Below, piece by piece: positions 1-9,722 of a stretch of DNA of 64,000 bases. The position numbers and the translations under genes are program-made. The number at the start of each line of letters is the position of its first letter. The stretch's first letter is position 1. The notes below the pieces were generated by a model. That model worked only from the letters and a program-made list of their open reading frames with translations. It was not told where the DNA came from and searched no databases. The stretch covers positions 5,952,001 through 6,016,000 of the forward strand of contig NZ_CP008896.1 of assembly GCF_000730425.1 (NCBI RefSeq). The letters are read 5' to 3'. This DNA comes from Pseudomonas fluorescens (lineage in GTDB: Bacteria > Pseudomonadota > Gammaproteobacteria > Pseudomonadales > Pseudomonadaceae).

Positions 1-390
1 GTGGTGGAGCCGATCGGGTTGTTCGCTGAGTCGGTGCTGCAGACCTATCTGGACGAGCAAGCCTTGAGCGAATGGCAGAGCCAGGGGCTGAACACCGTAA
101 TGGCGAACATCGAACAGCGGGTGCTGGACAGTTTTCGTGAAGAGTTGCAGGACGGCGAGCAGGACTTGCAGGCGATTCGTTCGGTGCGGGTGATCCAGGG
201 GGATCCCGCCCAAGTGATTCTCGACCAGGCGCAGAAACTCTCGGTGGATTTGTTGATCGTAGGGAGTCATAGCCAGGGCGCAGGGATCTCGACCCCGTTG
301 GGGCGTACGGCGGCGCGGGTGCTGCAGCTATCTCAGGTACCGGTCTATCTGGTGCCTTTGCTGCAACGTCGGCGCAGTGATGATGTGTGA
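1..390 (+). CDS. Universal stress protein, C-terminal part (cut by window edge)
   Basis: The reading frame is open from the first base and ends in TGA at 388-390, so the true start lies outside the window. The 129 visible residues end with the UspA nucleotide-binding signature, GSHSQG followed by STPLGRTAARVL at about residues 88-106, then the last beta-strand PVYLVP. Usp proteins are small cytoplasmic alpha/beta proteins, often ATP-binding, that accumulate under stress. The target of this one is unknown. It lies just upstream of cysB in the same direction, with about 100 bp between them. Confidence 0.8.
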   Translation: MVEPIGLFAESVLQTYLDEQALSEWQSQGLNTVMANIEQRVLDSFREELQDGEQDLQAIRSVRVIQGDPAQVILDQAQKLSVDLLIVGSHSQGAGISTPLGRTAARVLQLSQVPVYLVPLLQRRRSDDV

Positions 391-485
391 TGGGGCGTAA
401 ACGATAAAAAGTTCTAGATTTATAAATCCAACCTTTAATATAGTTATATACCGTCGCTGATATCCGTGGCGTCTATCTGCTTTGA

Positions 486-1469
<984 letters not shown>

Positions 1470-1474
1470 CCGGC

Positions 1475-1957
1475 CTAGCGGGCCTCGGTCACCACGAATT
1501 GTTGCCGGGCGCCCGCCACCAGAATCTGCACCTCATCTCCCTCAAACTTGCCCAGCAGGCTTTTGCCCAGCGGCGAGCGAGGGGTGATGACGGTCACCAA
1601 CTGCCCCACCACATAGACTTTCAGGCCTGCCGCGTCTGGCGCGAGGAACAGCCATTGCTGACGGTCGTTGTCATCTTCCAGGCCAAGCAGGGTGCCCACT
1701 TCGATACCCCGTTGCTCGTCGTAGGGCCGCAGGTTGAGGTTCTGGCACAGCACCAGTGACTGTTTGATTTCCTCGACGCGCCTGGCTTGTCCTGCGGCGA
1801 GGTAAGAGGCTTCCAGGCCCAGGGTGTCGTACTTGTTCTCGGCGATGTTTTCTTCATGGGTCGCGGTTTCGTAGGCGGTTTGCGCGGCGCGCTGTGCCAC
1901 ATCCAGGTCGGCGGCGAGTTTTTCCAGGATCAACTGGAGGACGGCGTGTTTATTCAT
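1475..1957 (-). CDS. GreA/GreB-family transcript cleavage factor-like protein
   Basis: This 160-residue protein has the Gre layout: an N-terminal helical coiled-coil hairpin (about 1-75) and a C-terminal FKBP-like domain ending in SPLGKSLLGKFEGDEVQI (about 128-146), the usual GreA/GreB signature. Gre factors insert the coiled coil into the RNA polymerase secondary channel and stimulate cleavage of backtracked RNA. The similarity is clearest in the C-terminus, so it may be a paralogue with an altered role rather than GreA or GreB itself. The gene for a small membrane protein lies immediately upstream in the same direction. Confidence 0.82.
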   Translation of the reverse strand: MNKHAVLQLILEKLAADLDVAQRAAQTAYETATHEENIAENKYDTLGLEASYLAAGQARRVEEIKQSLVLCQNLNLRPYDEQRGIEVGTLLGLEDDNDRQQWLFLAPDAAGLKVYVVGQLVTVITPRSPLGKSLLGKFEGDEVQILVAGARQQFVVTEAR

Positions 1958-1969
1958 GGGGCTTGCGGC

Positions 1970-2338
1970 TCAATCACAAAATTGCAGGACGTTGGCCCGG
2001 CTCTTGTCGTTGGGGGCGTTCTGGTCCTGCTGGAGCCAGAACTGGCATTTGGGGTTGGACAGGTTGCGCGGGTTGTCCCTCGCCTGGTCCAGCGCCTGTT
2101 GTTGTGCCTGCTTGTGCAGGTTTTGCTGGTATTGCTCAAACATCTGGTTCGGTGGCTCAGGCATGGCGGCAGGCGGCTTGCCCAGCTGTTGCACGGCCTG
2201 GGTGACGGTGGCCACGGGTTGTTCGAGCAGGTAGCGCGAGGCCAGCCAGCCCGTCAGCGCGATGGCGACAACGCCCAGCCAAAGGCCCAGGGCCACGGCA
2301 ATACTGAGTTTGAACATCGACAGCGGGCGATCGGACAT
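1970..2338 (-). CDS. Small single-pass membrane protein of unknown function
   Basis: A 122-residue protein with one hydrophobic segment near the N-terminus (about residues 9-30, FKLSIAVALGLWLGVVAIAL) and a Gln/Asn-rich, probably periplasmic tail with two cysteines. The ATG at 2338 was chosen over an upstream in-frame start because it follows AGGAGG at good spacing. It lies 12 bp upstream of the Gre-like gene, so the two are probably cotranscribed. I do not recognise a named family. Confidence 0.72.
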   Translation of the reverse strand: MSDRPLSMFKLSIAVALGLWLGVVAIALTGWLASRYLLEQPVATVTQAVQQLGKPPAAMPEPPNQMFEQYQQNLHKQAQQQALDQARDNPRNLSNPKCQFWLQQDQNAPNDKSRANVLQFCD

Positions 2339-2470
2339 GGCGGCCTCCTGGCGGGCGCTTGCGGTGAGCTGGGGATTGTCGCATAGCCGGTGTGCAGAAT
2401 AATCGCGATCAACCCTTCTGCATGGCCGCATTTATGCGGACAATCGAGCCTTTGAATGATGGAGCCGGGA

Positions 2471-3604
2471 ATGAAAGCCCGCTGGGATATTTTTTGCAGC
2501 GTCGTCGATAACTACGGCGACATCGGCGTGACCTGGCGGCTGGCCCGGCAACTGGCAGCGGAACATGCATGCAGGGTGCGCTTGTGGGTCGATGATTTGC
2601 GGGCGTTCGAACGCATGTGCCCAGAGGTGGATGTGCAGTTGGACCAGCAGTGGCAAGAGGGTGTCGACGTGCGCCACTGGTCACCGACCTGGGTGGCTAC
2701 GCCGGCGGCCGATGTGGTGATTGCCGCATTTGCCTGCCAATTGCCCCACGACTACATGGAAGCCATGGCCGGGTGTGAGCAGCCGCCGCTGTGGATGAAC
2801 CTTGATTATTTAAGCGCCGAGGAATGGGTCGTCGGTTGTCACGGCCTGCCGTCGGTGAAGTTCAAGGGCGTACAAAAGTACTTCTTTTTTCCGGGATTTC
2901 TCCCAGGCACGGGAGGCTTGTTGCGTGAGGCCGGGTTGATCGAGCGGCGTCAGGCTTTTCAGCGTGATCCCCAAGCCAGGAAAGAATTCCTACAGTGGCT
3001 GGGTGTTGTTCCTGCGGTAGGCACGCGATTGATCTCGCTGTTTGCCTACGAAAATGCGGGATTGGCCAGTTGGCTGGAAGCATTGGCGGTTGATGGACAG
3101 GCCACTCACCTGTTAGTGCCGCAAGGGCGCATCCTTGGCGACGTGCAGCGTTGGCTGGGTGTGGCTGAGCTGGCAGTGGGGGATATTCATCTGCGCGGCA
3201 CCTTGACGGTGCAGGTGTTGCCGTTCGTGCGCCAGGAGCAATACGACCATCTGCTGTGGTGCTGCGATTTCAATGCCGTGCGCGGCGAAGACTCCTTCGT
3301 ACGGGCACAATGGGCCGGGCGCCCGCTGCTGTGGCATATCTACCGCCAGGATGAAGACATTCACCTGGACAAGCTCGATGCCTTCCTGACGCTCTACACC
3401 AAGGCGTTGTCTGCACCCGCGAGCGCCGCGCTGATTGGCCTGTGGCAAGCCTGGAACACAGACAGCGATATGGCCTCAAGCTGGAAAATCGCGCTCGAAC
3501 ATTGGCCGGAGCTGACCGTGCACGCCGAGAAATGGTGCCTGGAACAGGCCTTGCAGGCCGATCTTGCGACGGCGCTGGTACAGTTTTATGAAAATTGGAT
3601 ATGA
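2471..3604 (+). CDS. earP: EF-P arginine rhamnosyltransferase EarP
   Basis: EarP transfers rhamnose from dTDP-L-rhamnose to Arg32 of translation factor EF-P. The frame opens earlier, but the ATG at 2471 has GGAG six bases upstream, gives a 377-residue protein of the usual length, and places the two conserved aspartates of VVDNYGDIG at positions 13 and 17, the residue numbers reported as catalytic in Pseudomonas EarP. A conserved RGEDSFVRAQ segment of the donor site is present in the C-terminal half. The substrate gene efp starts 50 bp downstream. Confidence 0.95.
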   Translation: MKARWDIFCSVVDNYGDIGVTWRLARQLAAEHACRVRLWVDDLRAFERMCPEVDVQLDQQWQEGVDVRHWSPTWVATPAADVVIAAFACQLPHDYMEAMAGCEQPPLWMNLDYLSAEEWVVGCHGLPSVKFKGVQKYFFFPGFLPGTGGLLREAGLIERRQAFQRDPQARKEFLQWLGVVPAVGTRLISLFAYENAGLASWLEALAVDGQATHLLVPQGRILGDVQRWLGVAELAVGDIHLRGTLTVQVLPFVRQEQYDHLLWCCDFNAVRGEDSFVRAQWAGRPLLWHIYRQDEDIHLDKLDAFLTLYTKALSAPASAALIGLWQAWNTDSDMASSWKIALEHWPELTVHAEKWCLEQALQADLATALVQFYENWI

Positions 3605-3653
3605 TACGCGACCTTGATTTTTGTAAATCCCATCCAAATTTCGGATATTCGTA

Positions 3654-4226
3654 ATGAAAACTGGTAAAGAACTGAAACCCGGTACCGTGATCCGTATCGA
3701 CAACGACCCTTGGTTGGTTCAGAAAGCTGAGTTCACCAAGTCTGGTCGTAACAGCGCAATCATGAAGACCAAGCTGAAGAACCTGCTGACCGGTTACAAG
3801 ACCGAAACCGTATACAGCGCTGATGACAAGCTGGACGACGTGATCCTCGACCGTAAGGAAGCGACCCTGTCCTTCATCAGCGGCGACACCTACACGTTCA
3901 TGGACACCACCGACTACACCATGTACGAGCTGAACGCTGAAGATATCGAAGCCGTTCTGCCTTTCATCGAAGAAGGCATGACCGACGTCTGCGAAGCGAT
4001 TTTCTTCGAAGAGCGCCTGGTTTCCGTAGAGCTGCCGACCACCATCGTGCGTAAGGTTGCCTACACCGAAGGTTCCGCTCGCGGCGACACTTCGGGCAAA
4101 GTGATGAAGCCTGCCAAGCTGGCTAACGGTACCGAACTGCAAGTTGCTGATTTCATCGAAATCGACGACCTGATCGAGATCGACACCCGTGAAGGTGGTT
4201 CGTACAAAGGTCGCGCCAAGAAGTAA
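3654..4226 (+). CDS. efp: Translation elongation factor P, rhamnosylated-arginine type
   Basis: This 190-residue protein shows the three-domain EF-P pattern. EF-P enters the ribosome between the P and E sites and rescues stalls at consecutive prolines. The modified loop reads KSGRNSA with arginine exactly at residue 32, marking the subtype modified by EarP rather than the lysine type modified by EpmA/EpmB. The adjacent earP gene confirms this. The gene is followed by a strong intrinsic terminator. Confidence 0.97.
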   Translation: MKTGKELKPGTVIRIDNDPWLVQKAEFTKSGRNSAIMKTKLKNLLTGYKTETVYSADDKLDDVILDRKEATLSFISGDTYTFMDTTDYTMYELNAEDIEAVLPFIEEGMTDVCEAIFFEERLVSVELPTTIVRKVAYTEGSARGDTSGKVMKPAKLANGTELQVADFIEIDDLIEIDTREGGSYKGRAKK

Positions 4227-4242
4227 TTCTGGCGTTACTGAC

Positions 4243-4273
4243 AAAAAACCCGACCTTGAGTCGGGTTTTTTTT
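4243..4273 (+). terminator. Intrinsic terminator of efp
   Basis: The arms CCCGAC and GTCGGG enclose a short loop and are followed by a run of eight T; an A-run on the left side makes it potentially active in both directions. It lies 17 bp after the efp stop and before the convergent ohr gene. Confidence 0.9.
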
Positions 4274-4286
4274 GCCTGTTTGCCAG

Positions 4287-4706
4287 TCACACCGTGATAT
4301 GCAGGCGCACATCAACATTGCCGCGGGTGGCATTGGAGTACGGGCAGACCTGATGTGCCGCGTCTACCAGGCTTTTAGCCTCGCCTTGCTCCAGGCCGGG
4401 CAGGGACACGTGCAGGTCGATGTCCAGGCCAAAACCACCGGGAATCTGGCCGATGCCCACATGGGCGGTGATCGAGGCGTTATCGGGGATCTTGCGTTTG
4501 TTTTGGCTGGCGACGAATTTCAGGGCGCCAATAAAGCAGGCCGAGTAGCCAGCGGCGAACAGTTGCTCCGGGTTGGTGGCCTGGCCGCCAGCACCGCCCA
4601 GTTCTTTTGGGGTAGAAAGTTTGACGTCGAGGATGTTGTCGTTGGAAACGGCACGGCCATCACGACCGCCGGTGGCGGTGGCTACTGCGGTATAGAGCGT
4701 TTGCAT
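4287..4706 (-). CDS. ohr: Organic hydroperoxide resistance protein Ohr
   Basis: A 139-residue OsmC/Ohr-family peroxiredoxin. Ohr reduces organic and fatty-acid hydroperoxides with two redox cysteines, recycled by lipoylated proteins. Both sit in their usual contexts: GYSACFIGAL near residue 57 and QVCPYSNATRGN near residue 121. The start follows AAGGAG. The regulator gene ohrR lies upstream in the same orientation, separated by a REPIN and a clear palindrome (4773-4791) that is a good candidate operator. Confidence 0.96.
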   Translation of the reverse strand: MQTLYTAVATATGGRDGRAVSNDNILDVKLSTPKELGGAGGQATNPEQLFAAGYSACFIGALKFVASQNKRKIPDNASITAHVGIGQIPGGFGLDIDLHVSLPGLEQGEAKSLVDAAHQVCPYSNATRGNVDVRLHITV

Positions 4707-4772
4707 GGGAGATCTCCTTGTTGGTTTTGCGCTAAAAATTTGCGCGCTAAGTAAGTTGCTAAATAAATGTAT

Positions 4773-4791
4773 CGCGCAAATAGTTTGCGCG
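4773..4791. promoter_or_regulatory. Probable OhrR operator overlapping the ohr promoter
   Basis: A 19-bp inverted repeat with perfect 8-bp arms CGCGCAAA and TTTGCGCG around TAG. On the minus strand TTGCGC and TACATT stand 17 bp apart as a -35/-10 pair overlapping it. Further TTTGCGC-type half sites occur between here and the ohr start (about 4726-4747). The location suits repression of ohr by OhrR. That OhrR binds it is inference. Confidence 0.6.
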
Positions 4792-4819
4792 CAATATAAA
4801 ATTCAAAATACTCCCATTA

Positions 4820-4911
4820 CCTGTAGGAGCCGGCTTGCCGGCGAAAAACCTGAGCGCGGCACCACGCACCCGCGTCATCATTGGCGATTTTCGCCAGCCG
4901 GCTCCTACAGG
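4820..4911. repeat. REPIN (inverted pair of REP sequences)
   Basis: Two REP units in opposite orientation, CCTGTAGGAGCCGGC at the left and its complement GCCGGCTCCTACAGG at the right, separated by about 60 bp. Each unit contains a small hairpin core such as GCCGGCTTGCCGGC. It lies between ohrR and ohr. Confidence 0.85.
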
Positions 4912-4914
4912 AGG

Positions 4915-5358
4915 CTAGACGCTACCCTGCAAATTCCTGCGCAATTCCAGCAGGTCTGCCTGCAGCTTCTGCAGTTGCTCCATCTGCAGCCCGCTGGCGC
5001 CGAGGATGCAGGGGGGAACATCCAGGGCCTTGTCCCGCAGTGCCCGGCCAGCGTTGGTCAACTCCACCACGACCACGCGCTCATCGGCGCGATTGCGTGT
5101 GCGGCTTAGCAGGCCCTCGGCTTCCAGGCGCTTGAGCAGTGGCGTCAGCGATCCCGGATCGGTCAGCAAGCGGCTGCTGATTTCGCCCACGGTCAGGCCA
5201 TCTTTTTCCCACAACACCAGCATGGCCAGGTACTGCGGGTAGGTCAGGCCAAGGGCTTGCAGCAGGGGTTTGTAGACTTTGGTCATCAACAACGATGTGG
5301 AGTGCAGGGCGAAGCACAGTTGGTTGTCGAGGAGCAGGGCATCACAAGAGTCGGTCAT
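4915..5358 (-). CDS. ohrR: MarR-family organic peroxide sensor OhrR
   Basis: A 147-residue MarR/OhrR repressor. The signature LCFALHSTSLLMTKVYKPLL puts the peroxide-sensing cysteine at residue 15, followed by [16 protein letters not shown], and the winged helix occupies about residues 45-110. Oxidation of this cysteine by organic hydroperoxides releases the DNA and derepresses ohr. The gene lies upstream of ohr on the same strand. A paralogue (ospR) is next to glutathione peroxidase at 20.4 kb. Confidence 0.93.
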   Translation of the reverse strand: MTDSCDALLLDNQLCFALHSTSLLMTKVYKPLLQALGLTYPQYLAMLVLWEKDGLTVGEISSRLLTDPGSLTPLLKRLEAEGLLSRTRNRADERVVVVELTNAGRALRDKALDVPPCILGASGLQMEQLQKLQADLLELRRNLQGSV

Positions 5359-5435
5359 GGCAGGGCCTTAAAGCGTATTTGATCTGGAATCTAGCGGCCA
5401 AACCTTTAACGCGCCAGATAATTTTGCCGCGGCCG

Positions 5436-6386
5436 TCAGCCCCAGCCACTCTGCAACGCCAGATCCCACGGTGGGATGGGGCTGAAACGGCTCTTGAGGT
5501 ACTCCAGCAGCAAGCGGCTGCGTGCGTTGGCTTGCTGTTCGAGGCGCAGGGCGTAGATGCCGGCGCTCTCTGCAGTCGGCAGGCCGTTCTCGCAGAACAA
5601 TGGCACCAGCTCGCCGCGTACCAGGTATTCACTGGCCAGCCAGGTAGGCAGGTGAGCGATGCCCAGCCCGGCCAGGGCGCCGGACAGCAGGGCTTCGGCA
5701 TTGTTGGCGCTCATGCGGATACGCTGCGGACGGTAGGTGTTCTTGCGCCCATCGAACTCAAAGCGCCAGGCGAACGTCGGCGCCAGTCCTTCCCAGTCCA
5801 GGCCATCGTGTTGATTGAGCTGGCTGGGATGGGTCGGCGTGCCACGGTTTTTCAGGTAGGTTGGGCTGGCGCAGGCGATTCTTACGATGCTGGCCAATGG
5901 TGTGGCGATCAGCCTCGTATCAACGATAGGTCCTGCGCGCAGTACCAGATCCACCTTGCCCAGGTGTTCGCCTTGCATGTCGACAAAACTGTCGATCAAG
6001 TGCAGGTGTACGTCCAGGCCAGGGTAGACCGTCAGGAAGTCCGCAATTGCCGGCGCCAAGTGCCGTCGGCCAAACGCAGCGGGTGCGTCCACGCGAATCA
6101 GGCCTTCGGGTGCATGACTTAAAGACACGGCCTCGGCTCGTGCCAGTTGCAACTCCCGGACAACCCGCCGCGCCCGCTCGGCAAACGCCAGGCCGGCAGG
6201 GGTGGGTAGCACTGCGTGGGTACTGCGCAAGAACAGCTGGCTGCCCAGGGCGCCTTCCAGGCTGTCGATCCTGCGGGCGACGGCGGAGGGCGTCAGCGGA
6301 TGGCGCCGCGCGGCTGCGGAAAAACTGCCCGTCTCCAGCACGTCGAGGAACAGGCCCAGTTGATCAGTCAAGGTCGTGGGATTCAT
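5436..6386 (-). CDS. LysR-family transcriptional regulator
   Basis: 316 residues with an N-terminal LysR winged helix (SFSAAARRHPLTPSAVARRIDSLEGALG, about 22-49) and a substrate-binding domain of the CrgA/DsdC-like group. The frame runs much further upstream as an unlikely low-complexity extension; the ATG at 6386 begins right before the HTH, as usual for the family. It is divergent from a TauE/SafE permease gene 120 bp away, so it may control that gene. Ligand unknown. Confidence 0.9.
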   Translation of the reverse strand: MNPTTLTDQLGLFLDVLETGSFSAAARRHPLTPSAVARRIDSLEGALGSQLFLRSTHAVLPTPAGLAFAERARRVVRELQLARAEAVSLSHAPEGLIRVDAPAAFGRRHLAPAIADFLTVYPGLDVHLHLIDSFVDMQGEHLGKVDLVLRAGPIVDTRLIATPLASIVRIACASPTYLKNRGTPTHPSQLNQHDGLDWEGLAPTFAWRFEFDGRKNTYRPQRIRMSANNAEALLSGALAGLGIAHLPTWLASEYLVRGELVPLFCENGLPTAESAGIYALRLEQQANARSRLLLEYLKSRFSPIPPWDLALQSGWG

Positions 6387-6506
6387 GGGGTCATTCGCTT
6401 GTGCGGATTTGGCATAGCCATTGTGCGTTGCTGTGCGTTTCCATGCCAGGGTGGACTGCGTAGCATGCAGGGCTTGAGACGGTGCAGGGGCGCAGTTGTG
6501 GTGGAT

Positions 6507-7247
6507 ATGGCGATGTATGTGCTGCTGGGCATAGCCTTGGGCACCGTGGGTGGGTTGTTTGGCATTGGTGGCGGGCTGATTGCGATCCCGGTACTGGGCG
6601 TGTTGTTTGGGCTGGATCAGCAAATCGCCCAAGGCACCGCGCTGGTGATGGTTGTGCCCAATGTGATGCTGGCGCTGTGGCGTTATCACCAGCGCAATCG
6701 CATTGAGCTGCGCCATGCCTTGCCACTTGGCGTCACGGGCTTCTGCTTTGCCTGGCTGGGGTCGATCTGGGCAGTAGGTATCGATGCCGGTGTGATGCGC
6801 ATTGGTTTTATCGCGTTTTTGGTGGCCCTGTCGGCGTACAACCTGTTGCGCATGGTCACCAGCAATGCACCGCCCAGCGCGCAGATGCGCTATTCCTGGC
6901 CGTGGCTGGGGGTACTGGGCGCAGCGTCGGGCTCCATGGGTGGCCTGTTCGGTGTCGGCGGCGCGGTGGTTGCCACGCCCGTATTGACCAGCGTGTTCGG
7001 TACTACCCAGGTGGTCGCCCAGGGCCTGTCTCTGGCATTGGCCTTGCCCAGCACCGGCGTCACTCTGGTGACCTACGCCTGGCACCATGAAGTGGATTGG
7101 CTGATCGGCATGCCCCTGGCGGTTGGCGGCCTGCTCAGTATCAGTTGGGGGGTGAAAATCGCCCACGCATTGCCGGAGCGTCTGCTACGCGGTTTGTTCT
7201 GTGGCTTTTTGGTGGTGTGTGCGGTGATGTTGACCTTCAAAGTCTGA
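6507..7247 (+). CDS. TauE/SafE-family membrane permease
   Basis: 246 residues, almost entirely hydrophobic with about seven to eight membrane segments. The internal duplication typical of TauE/SafE is visible: GGLFGIGGGLIAIPVL near residue 13 and GGLFGVGGAVVATPVL near residue 147. Relatives are proposed to export sulfite, sulfoacetate or related anions; the substrate here is unknown. The ATG at 6507 was chosen because it gives the usual family length. The 3' end overlaps the convergent LysR gene by 11 bp. Confidence 0.87.
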   Translation: MAMYVLLGIALGTVGGLFGIGGGLIAIPVLGVLFGLDQQIAQGTALVMVVPNVMLALWRYHQRNRIELRHALPLGVTGFCFAWLGSIWAVGIDAGVMRIGFIAFLVALSAYNLLRMVTSNAPPSAQMRYSWPWLGVLGAASGSMGGLFGVGGAVVATPVLTSVFGTTQVVAQGLSLALALPSTGVTLVTYAWHHEVDWLIGMPLAVGGLLSISWGVKIAHALPERLLRGLFCGFLVVCAVMLTFKV

Positions 7248-8127
7248 AACCCTCGAGGATGTACTCCGCCAGGCATTCGGTGATGGGGGAGGTCATGCCC
7301 GGGTTGCGCAGCAGCCGCAGGTTGACTGAGTGCAACGGGCCGAAGCCTTCGTCGCTGCCAAGTATGCGCAGGTCTTCGGTGACCAGGCTTTCCATCATGA
7401 CCGTCACTGCCAACCCCGCACCTACTACGGCCTGGATCGCCGCACCGTTGGAGCTGTGATAAGCGAGGCGATACTCTCGCCCCACAGCCTCCAGGGAGGC
7501 GCGGGCCCATTGCGTACAAAAGCTGTCCAGGCCGGAGATCGCCAGAGGCAGGGTTTCGTGTTCATCCACGCAAAAGCAGGGTGATGCCACCCAGACCATA
7601 CGTTCATTGCGCAACAACTCGCCGATTTCATTGCCCTGCTCGCGGCTGACCACCGTCAGTGCCAGGTCGCGCCGCTGCATCAGCACCGGCGTTCCCTCAC
7701 AGTGCATCTCGATCTGGATCAGCGGATACGCCTTGGAAAACCGCTTCAGAATACCGGGCAGGTAGCGCATCACGTAGTCGTCCGGGGTGCCGATCCGCAC
7801 CAGTCCAACCATATGCGGCTCGCGCAAGGTATTGAACACCTCACTGTGCAGTTTCAGGATACGTCGCGCATACCCCAGCAACACCTGGCCCTCGGGCGTA
7901 AGCCTGACCTGCCGGCCATCGCGTTCGAAGAGTTTGCGCTGCAGCACGTCCTCTTCGAGCCGCTTCATCTGCATGCTCACCGCTGACTGGGTGCGATTGA
8001 CCTGCTCGCCGGCGCGGGTGAAACCCCCTTGGTCGGCGATGGCGACGAAGGTGCGTAGCACGTCGGTATCGATGCTCGGGTAGTTGTTCAATTGATCAAT
8101 CTCTGAGATGTATTGCATAAAAAACAT
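7237..8127 (-). CDS. LysR-family transcriptional regulator
   Basis: 296 residues; HTH at about 20-75 (GGFTRAGEQVNRTQSAVSMQMKRLEEDV) followed by a periplasmic-binding-like effector domain. It begins 58 bp from the divergent DUF1127 gene and overlaps the end of the TauE permease gene. A second ATG three codons downstream (8118) is an alternative start. Its targets are not evident; the divergent DUF1127 gene or itself are the usual candidates. Confidence 0.9.
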   Translation of the reverse strand: MFFMQYISEIDQLNNYPSIDTDVLRTFVAIADQGGFTRAGEQVNRTQSAVSMQMKRLEEDVLQRKLFERDGRQVRLTPEGQVLLGYARRILKLHSEVFNTLREPHMVGLVRIGTPDDYVMRYLPGILKRFSKAYPLIQIEMHCEGTPVLMQRRDLALTVVSREQGNEIGELLRNERMVWVASPCFCVDEHETLPLAISGLDSFCTQWARASLEAVGREYRLAYHSSNGAAIQAVVGAGLAVTVMMESLVTEDLRILGSDEGFGPLHSVNLRLLRNPGMTSPITECLAEYILEGFRL

Positions 8128-8185
8128 TCGTTGGATTGATCGTAACCCTGAGCACAGACTTTAGTCATCCCCACTGGAGGGCAAG

Positions 8186-8395
8186 ATGATGAAAGGTCAA
8201 AAAGGTTATGTGTTGATGGTGAAGCGCCCGTTTGCCGGGCTGTTTCAAAGAGTTGCCCGTTGGTACGCCTTGCATTGCGAGCGTCAGGTGCTGGCACAGA
8301 TGAGCGACGAGTCGCTCAAGGATATTGGCTTGACCCGGGCGGACGTCGAGCATGAGCGCCACCGGCACTTCTGGAATGACCCGTTGGGTAAATGA
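8186..8395 (+). CDS. DUF1127 small basic protein
   Basis: A 69-residue protein ending in the DUF1127 (YjiS-like) signature LAQMSDESLKDIGLTRADVE. The basic N-terminus (MKGQKGY, VKRPF) precedes the conserved motif. Members have been linked to RNA turnover and to phosphate or carbon metabolism in alphaproteobacteria, but in Pseudomonas the role is unclear. GGAGG precedes the start. A YcaQ-like gene follows after 43 bp on the same strand. Confidence 0.88.
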   Translation: MMKGQKGYVLMVKRPFAGLFQRVARWYALHCERQVLAQMSDESLKDIGLTRADVEHERHRHFWNDPLGK

Positions 8396-8438
8396 CGGGC
8401 TTCGCGCTACAGTCTGCGGGCGCAATCAGGAGATACAC

Positions 8439-9671
8439 ATGCCCGCAGAACTGAGCTTTTCCCTCAAGCAGGCGCGCCGTCTGGCGCTGGCGGCCCAAGG
8501 CTTCTCCGGGCGCCAGCCGCCGTTGCAGATCAAGGCCACCCAGGTCAATCGCGTGATCGAGCGCCTGGGCGTATTGCAGATTGATTCGGTCAATGCCGTG
8601 GCGCGCTCTCACTATTTGCCGCTGTTTTCCCGCTTGGGCAATTACTCGCCGCTGCTGCTTGAACAGGCGGCCTGGAGTCAGGGGCGCCAGCGCACGTTGT
8701 TTGAATATTGGGGGCATGAGGCCTCGCTGTTGCCCATGGCGCTTTACCCGCTAATGCGTTGGCGCATGCAGCGGGCAGCCGAGGGGCAGGGGATCTACCA
8801 GCAGATGGCGCGTTTTGGGCGTGAGCAACAGCCCACCATCCGCCGCGTGCTGGCCATTGTCGAGCAACGGGGCGCGCTGGGAGCGGGCAGCCTATCGACC
8901 CGTGAAGAGCGCGCCGGGCCGTGGTGGGACTGGAGTGATGAAAAGCACGCGCTGGAGTGGTTGTTCGCTGCCGGCCTGGTGACGGTTGCGGGGCGCCGTG
9001 GTTTCGAGCGGCTGTATGACCTTCCGGAGCGGGTCATACCGTCTGCGATTCTGCAACAAGCGCCCTTGAGCGAACACAGCGCCCAGTGCGGCCTGTTGCT
9101 ACATGCCGCAACGGCGTTGGGTATTGGTACAGAAAAGGACCTGCGCGATTACTTTCGCCTGGACCCCGCAGACAGTCGTGGGCGCCTGGCCGAGTTGGTC
9201 GAGGACGGGCAGTTGCAAGCGTGCCGGGTCCAGGGGTGGAAGCAGGTCGCTTATTGCCTGCCCGAGCCCAGTGTCCCGCGCAAAGTGGCAGCCAGCGCCT
9301 TGCTGTCACCCTTCGACTCATTGATCTGGGAGCGCAGCCGTACCGAGCGGCTGTTCGACTTTCGCTATCGGTTGGAGATCTACACCCCGCAGGACAAGCG
9401 GGTGTACGGCTATTACGTACTGCCGTTTCTGCACAATGAACGGATTGCTGCACGGGTGGATTTGCGGGCCGAGCGAGCCCGTGGGCGGCTGGCGGTGCAT
9501 GCCGTGCATGAGGAAGAACCGGGGCTGGACGAGGCGGGGATGTTGGCGTTGGCGTTGAACTTGCGGCAGATGGCAGATTGGTTGGGGTTGGAGCAAGTCC
9601 AGGTCAACTGCCAGCGGCACAGTGCAGCCCGGTTGCGGGTGGCGATGCTGGCAATAGAGGTTGGCCGTTAG
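8439..9671 (+). CDS. YcaQ/AlkZ-like winged-helix DNA glycosylase
   Basis: 410 residues of the HTH_42 (DUF1006) family. E. coli YcaQ and Streptomyces AlkZ excise bulky alkylated bases and unhook interstrand crosslinks. The catalytic-type motif of the YcaQ branch, Gln-hydrophobic-Asp, is visible as QID at residues 47-49 in LGVLQIDSVNAVARSHY. Winged-helix tandem regions follow, then a C-terminal beta-barrel with SPFDSLIWERSRTERLFDF. The ATG at 8439 has CAGGAG upstream; the frame opens earlier without such a site. Activity on a given lesion is inferred from the family. Confidence 0.85.
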   Translation: MPAELSFSLKQARRLALAAQGFSGRQPPLQIKATQVNRVIERLGVLQIDSVNAVARSHYLPLFSRLGNYSPLLLEQAAWSQGRQRTLFEYWGHEASLLPMALYPLMRWRMQRAAEGQGIYQQMARFGREQQPTIRRVLAIVEQRGALGAGSLSTREERAGPWWDWSDEKHALEWLFAAGLVTVAGRRGFERLYDLPERVIPSAILQQAPLSEHSAQCGLLLHAATALGIGTEKDLRDYFRLDPADSRGRLAELVEDGQLQACRVQGWKQVAYCLPEPSVPRKVAASALLSPFDSLIWERSRTERLFDFRYRLEIYTPQDKRVYGYYVLPFLHNERIAARVDLRAERARGRLAVHAVHEEEPGLDEAGMLALALNLRQMADWLGLEQVQVNCQRHSAARLRVAMLAIEVGR

Positions 9672-9673
9672 GG

Positions 9674-9701
9674 CCCTATCGCGGGCAAGCCCGCGATAGG
9701 G
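9674..9701. repeat. Single REP hairpin
   Basis: Perfect 13-bp arms CCCTATCGCGGGC and GCCCGCGATAGGG separated by AA, directly after the YcaQ-like stop and 21 bp from the convergent DAHP synthase stop. It may also act as a 3' mRNA-stabilising hairpin. Confidence 0.8.
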
Positions 9702-9722
9702 GTCGATCAGGCTACAACTGCC

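Noticed and set aside
6387..7166. N-terminal extension of the LysR gene to 7166
   Set aside because: Would cover most of the divergent TauE gene; the extra 260 residues are His/Gln/Ala-rich and unlike any LysR protein.
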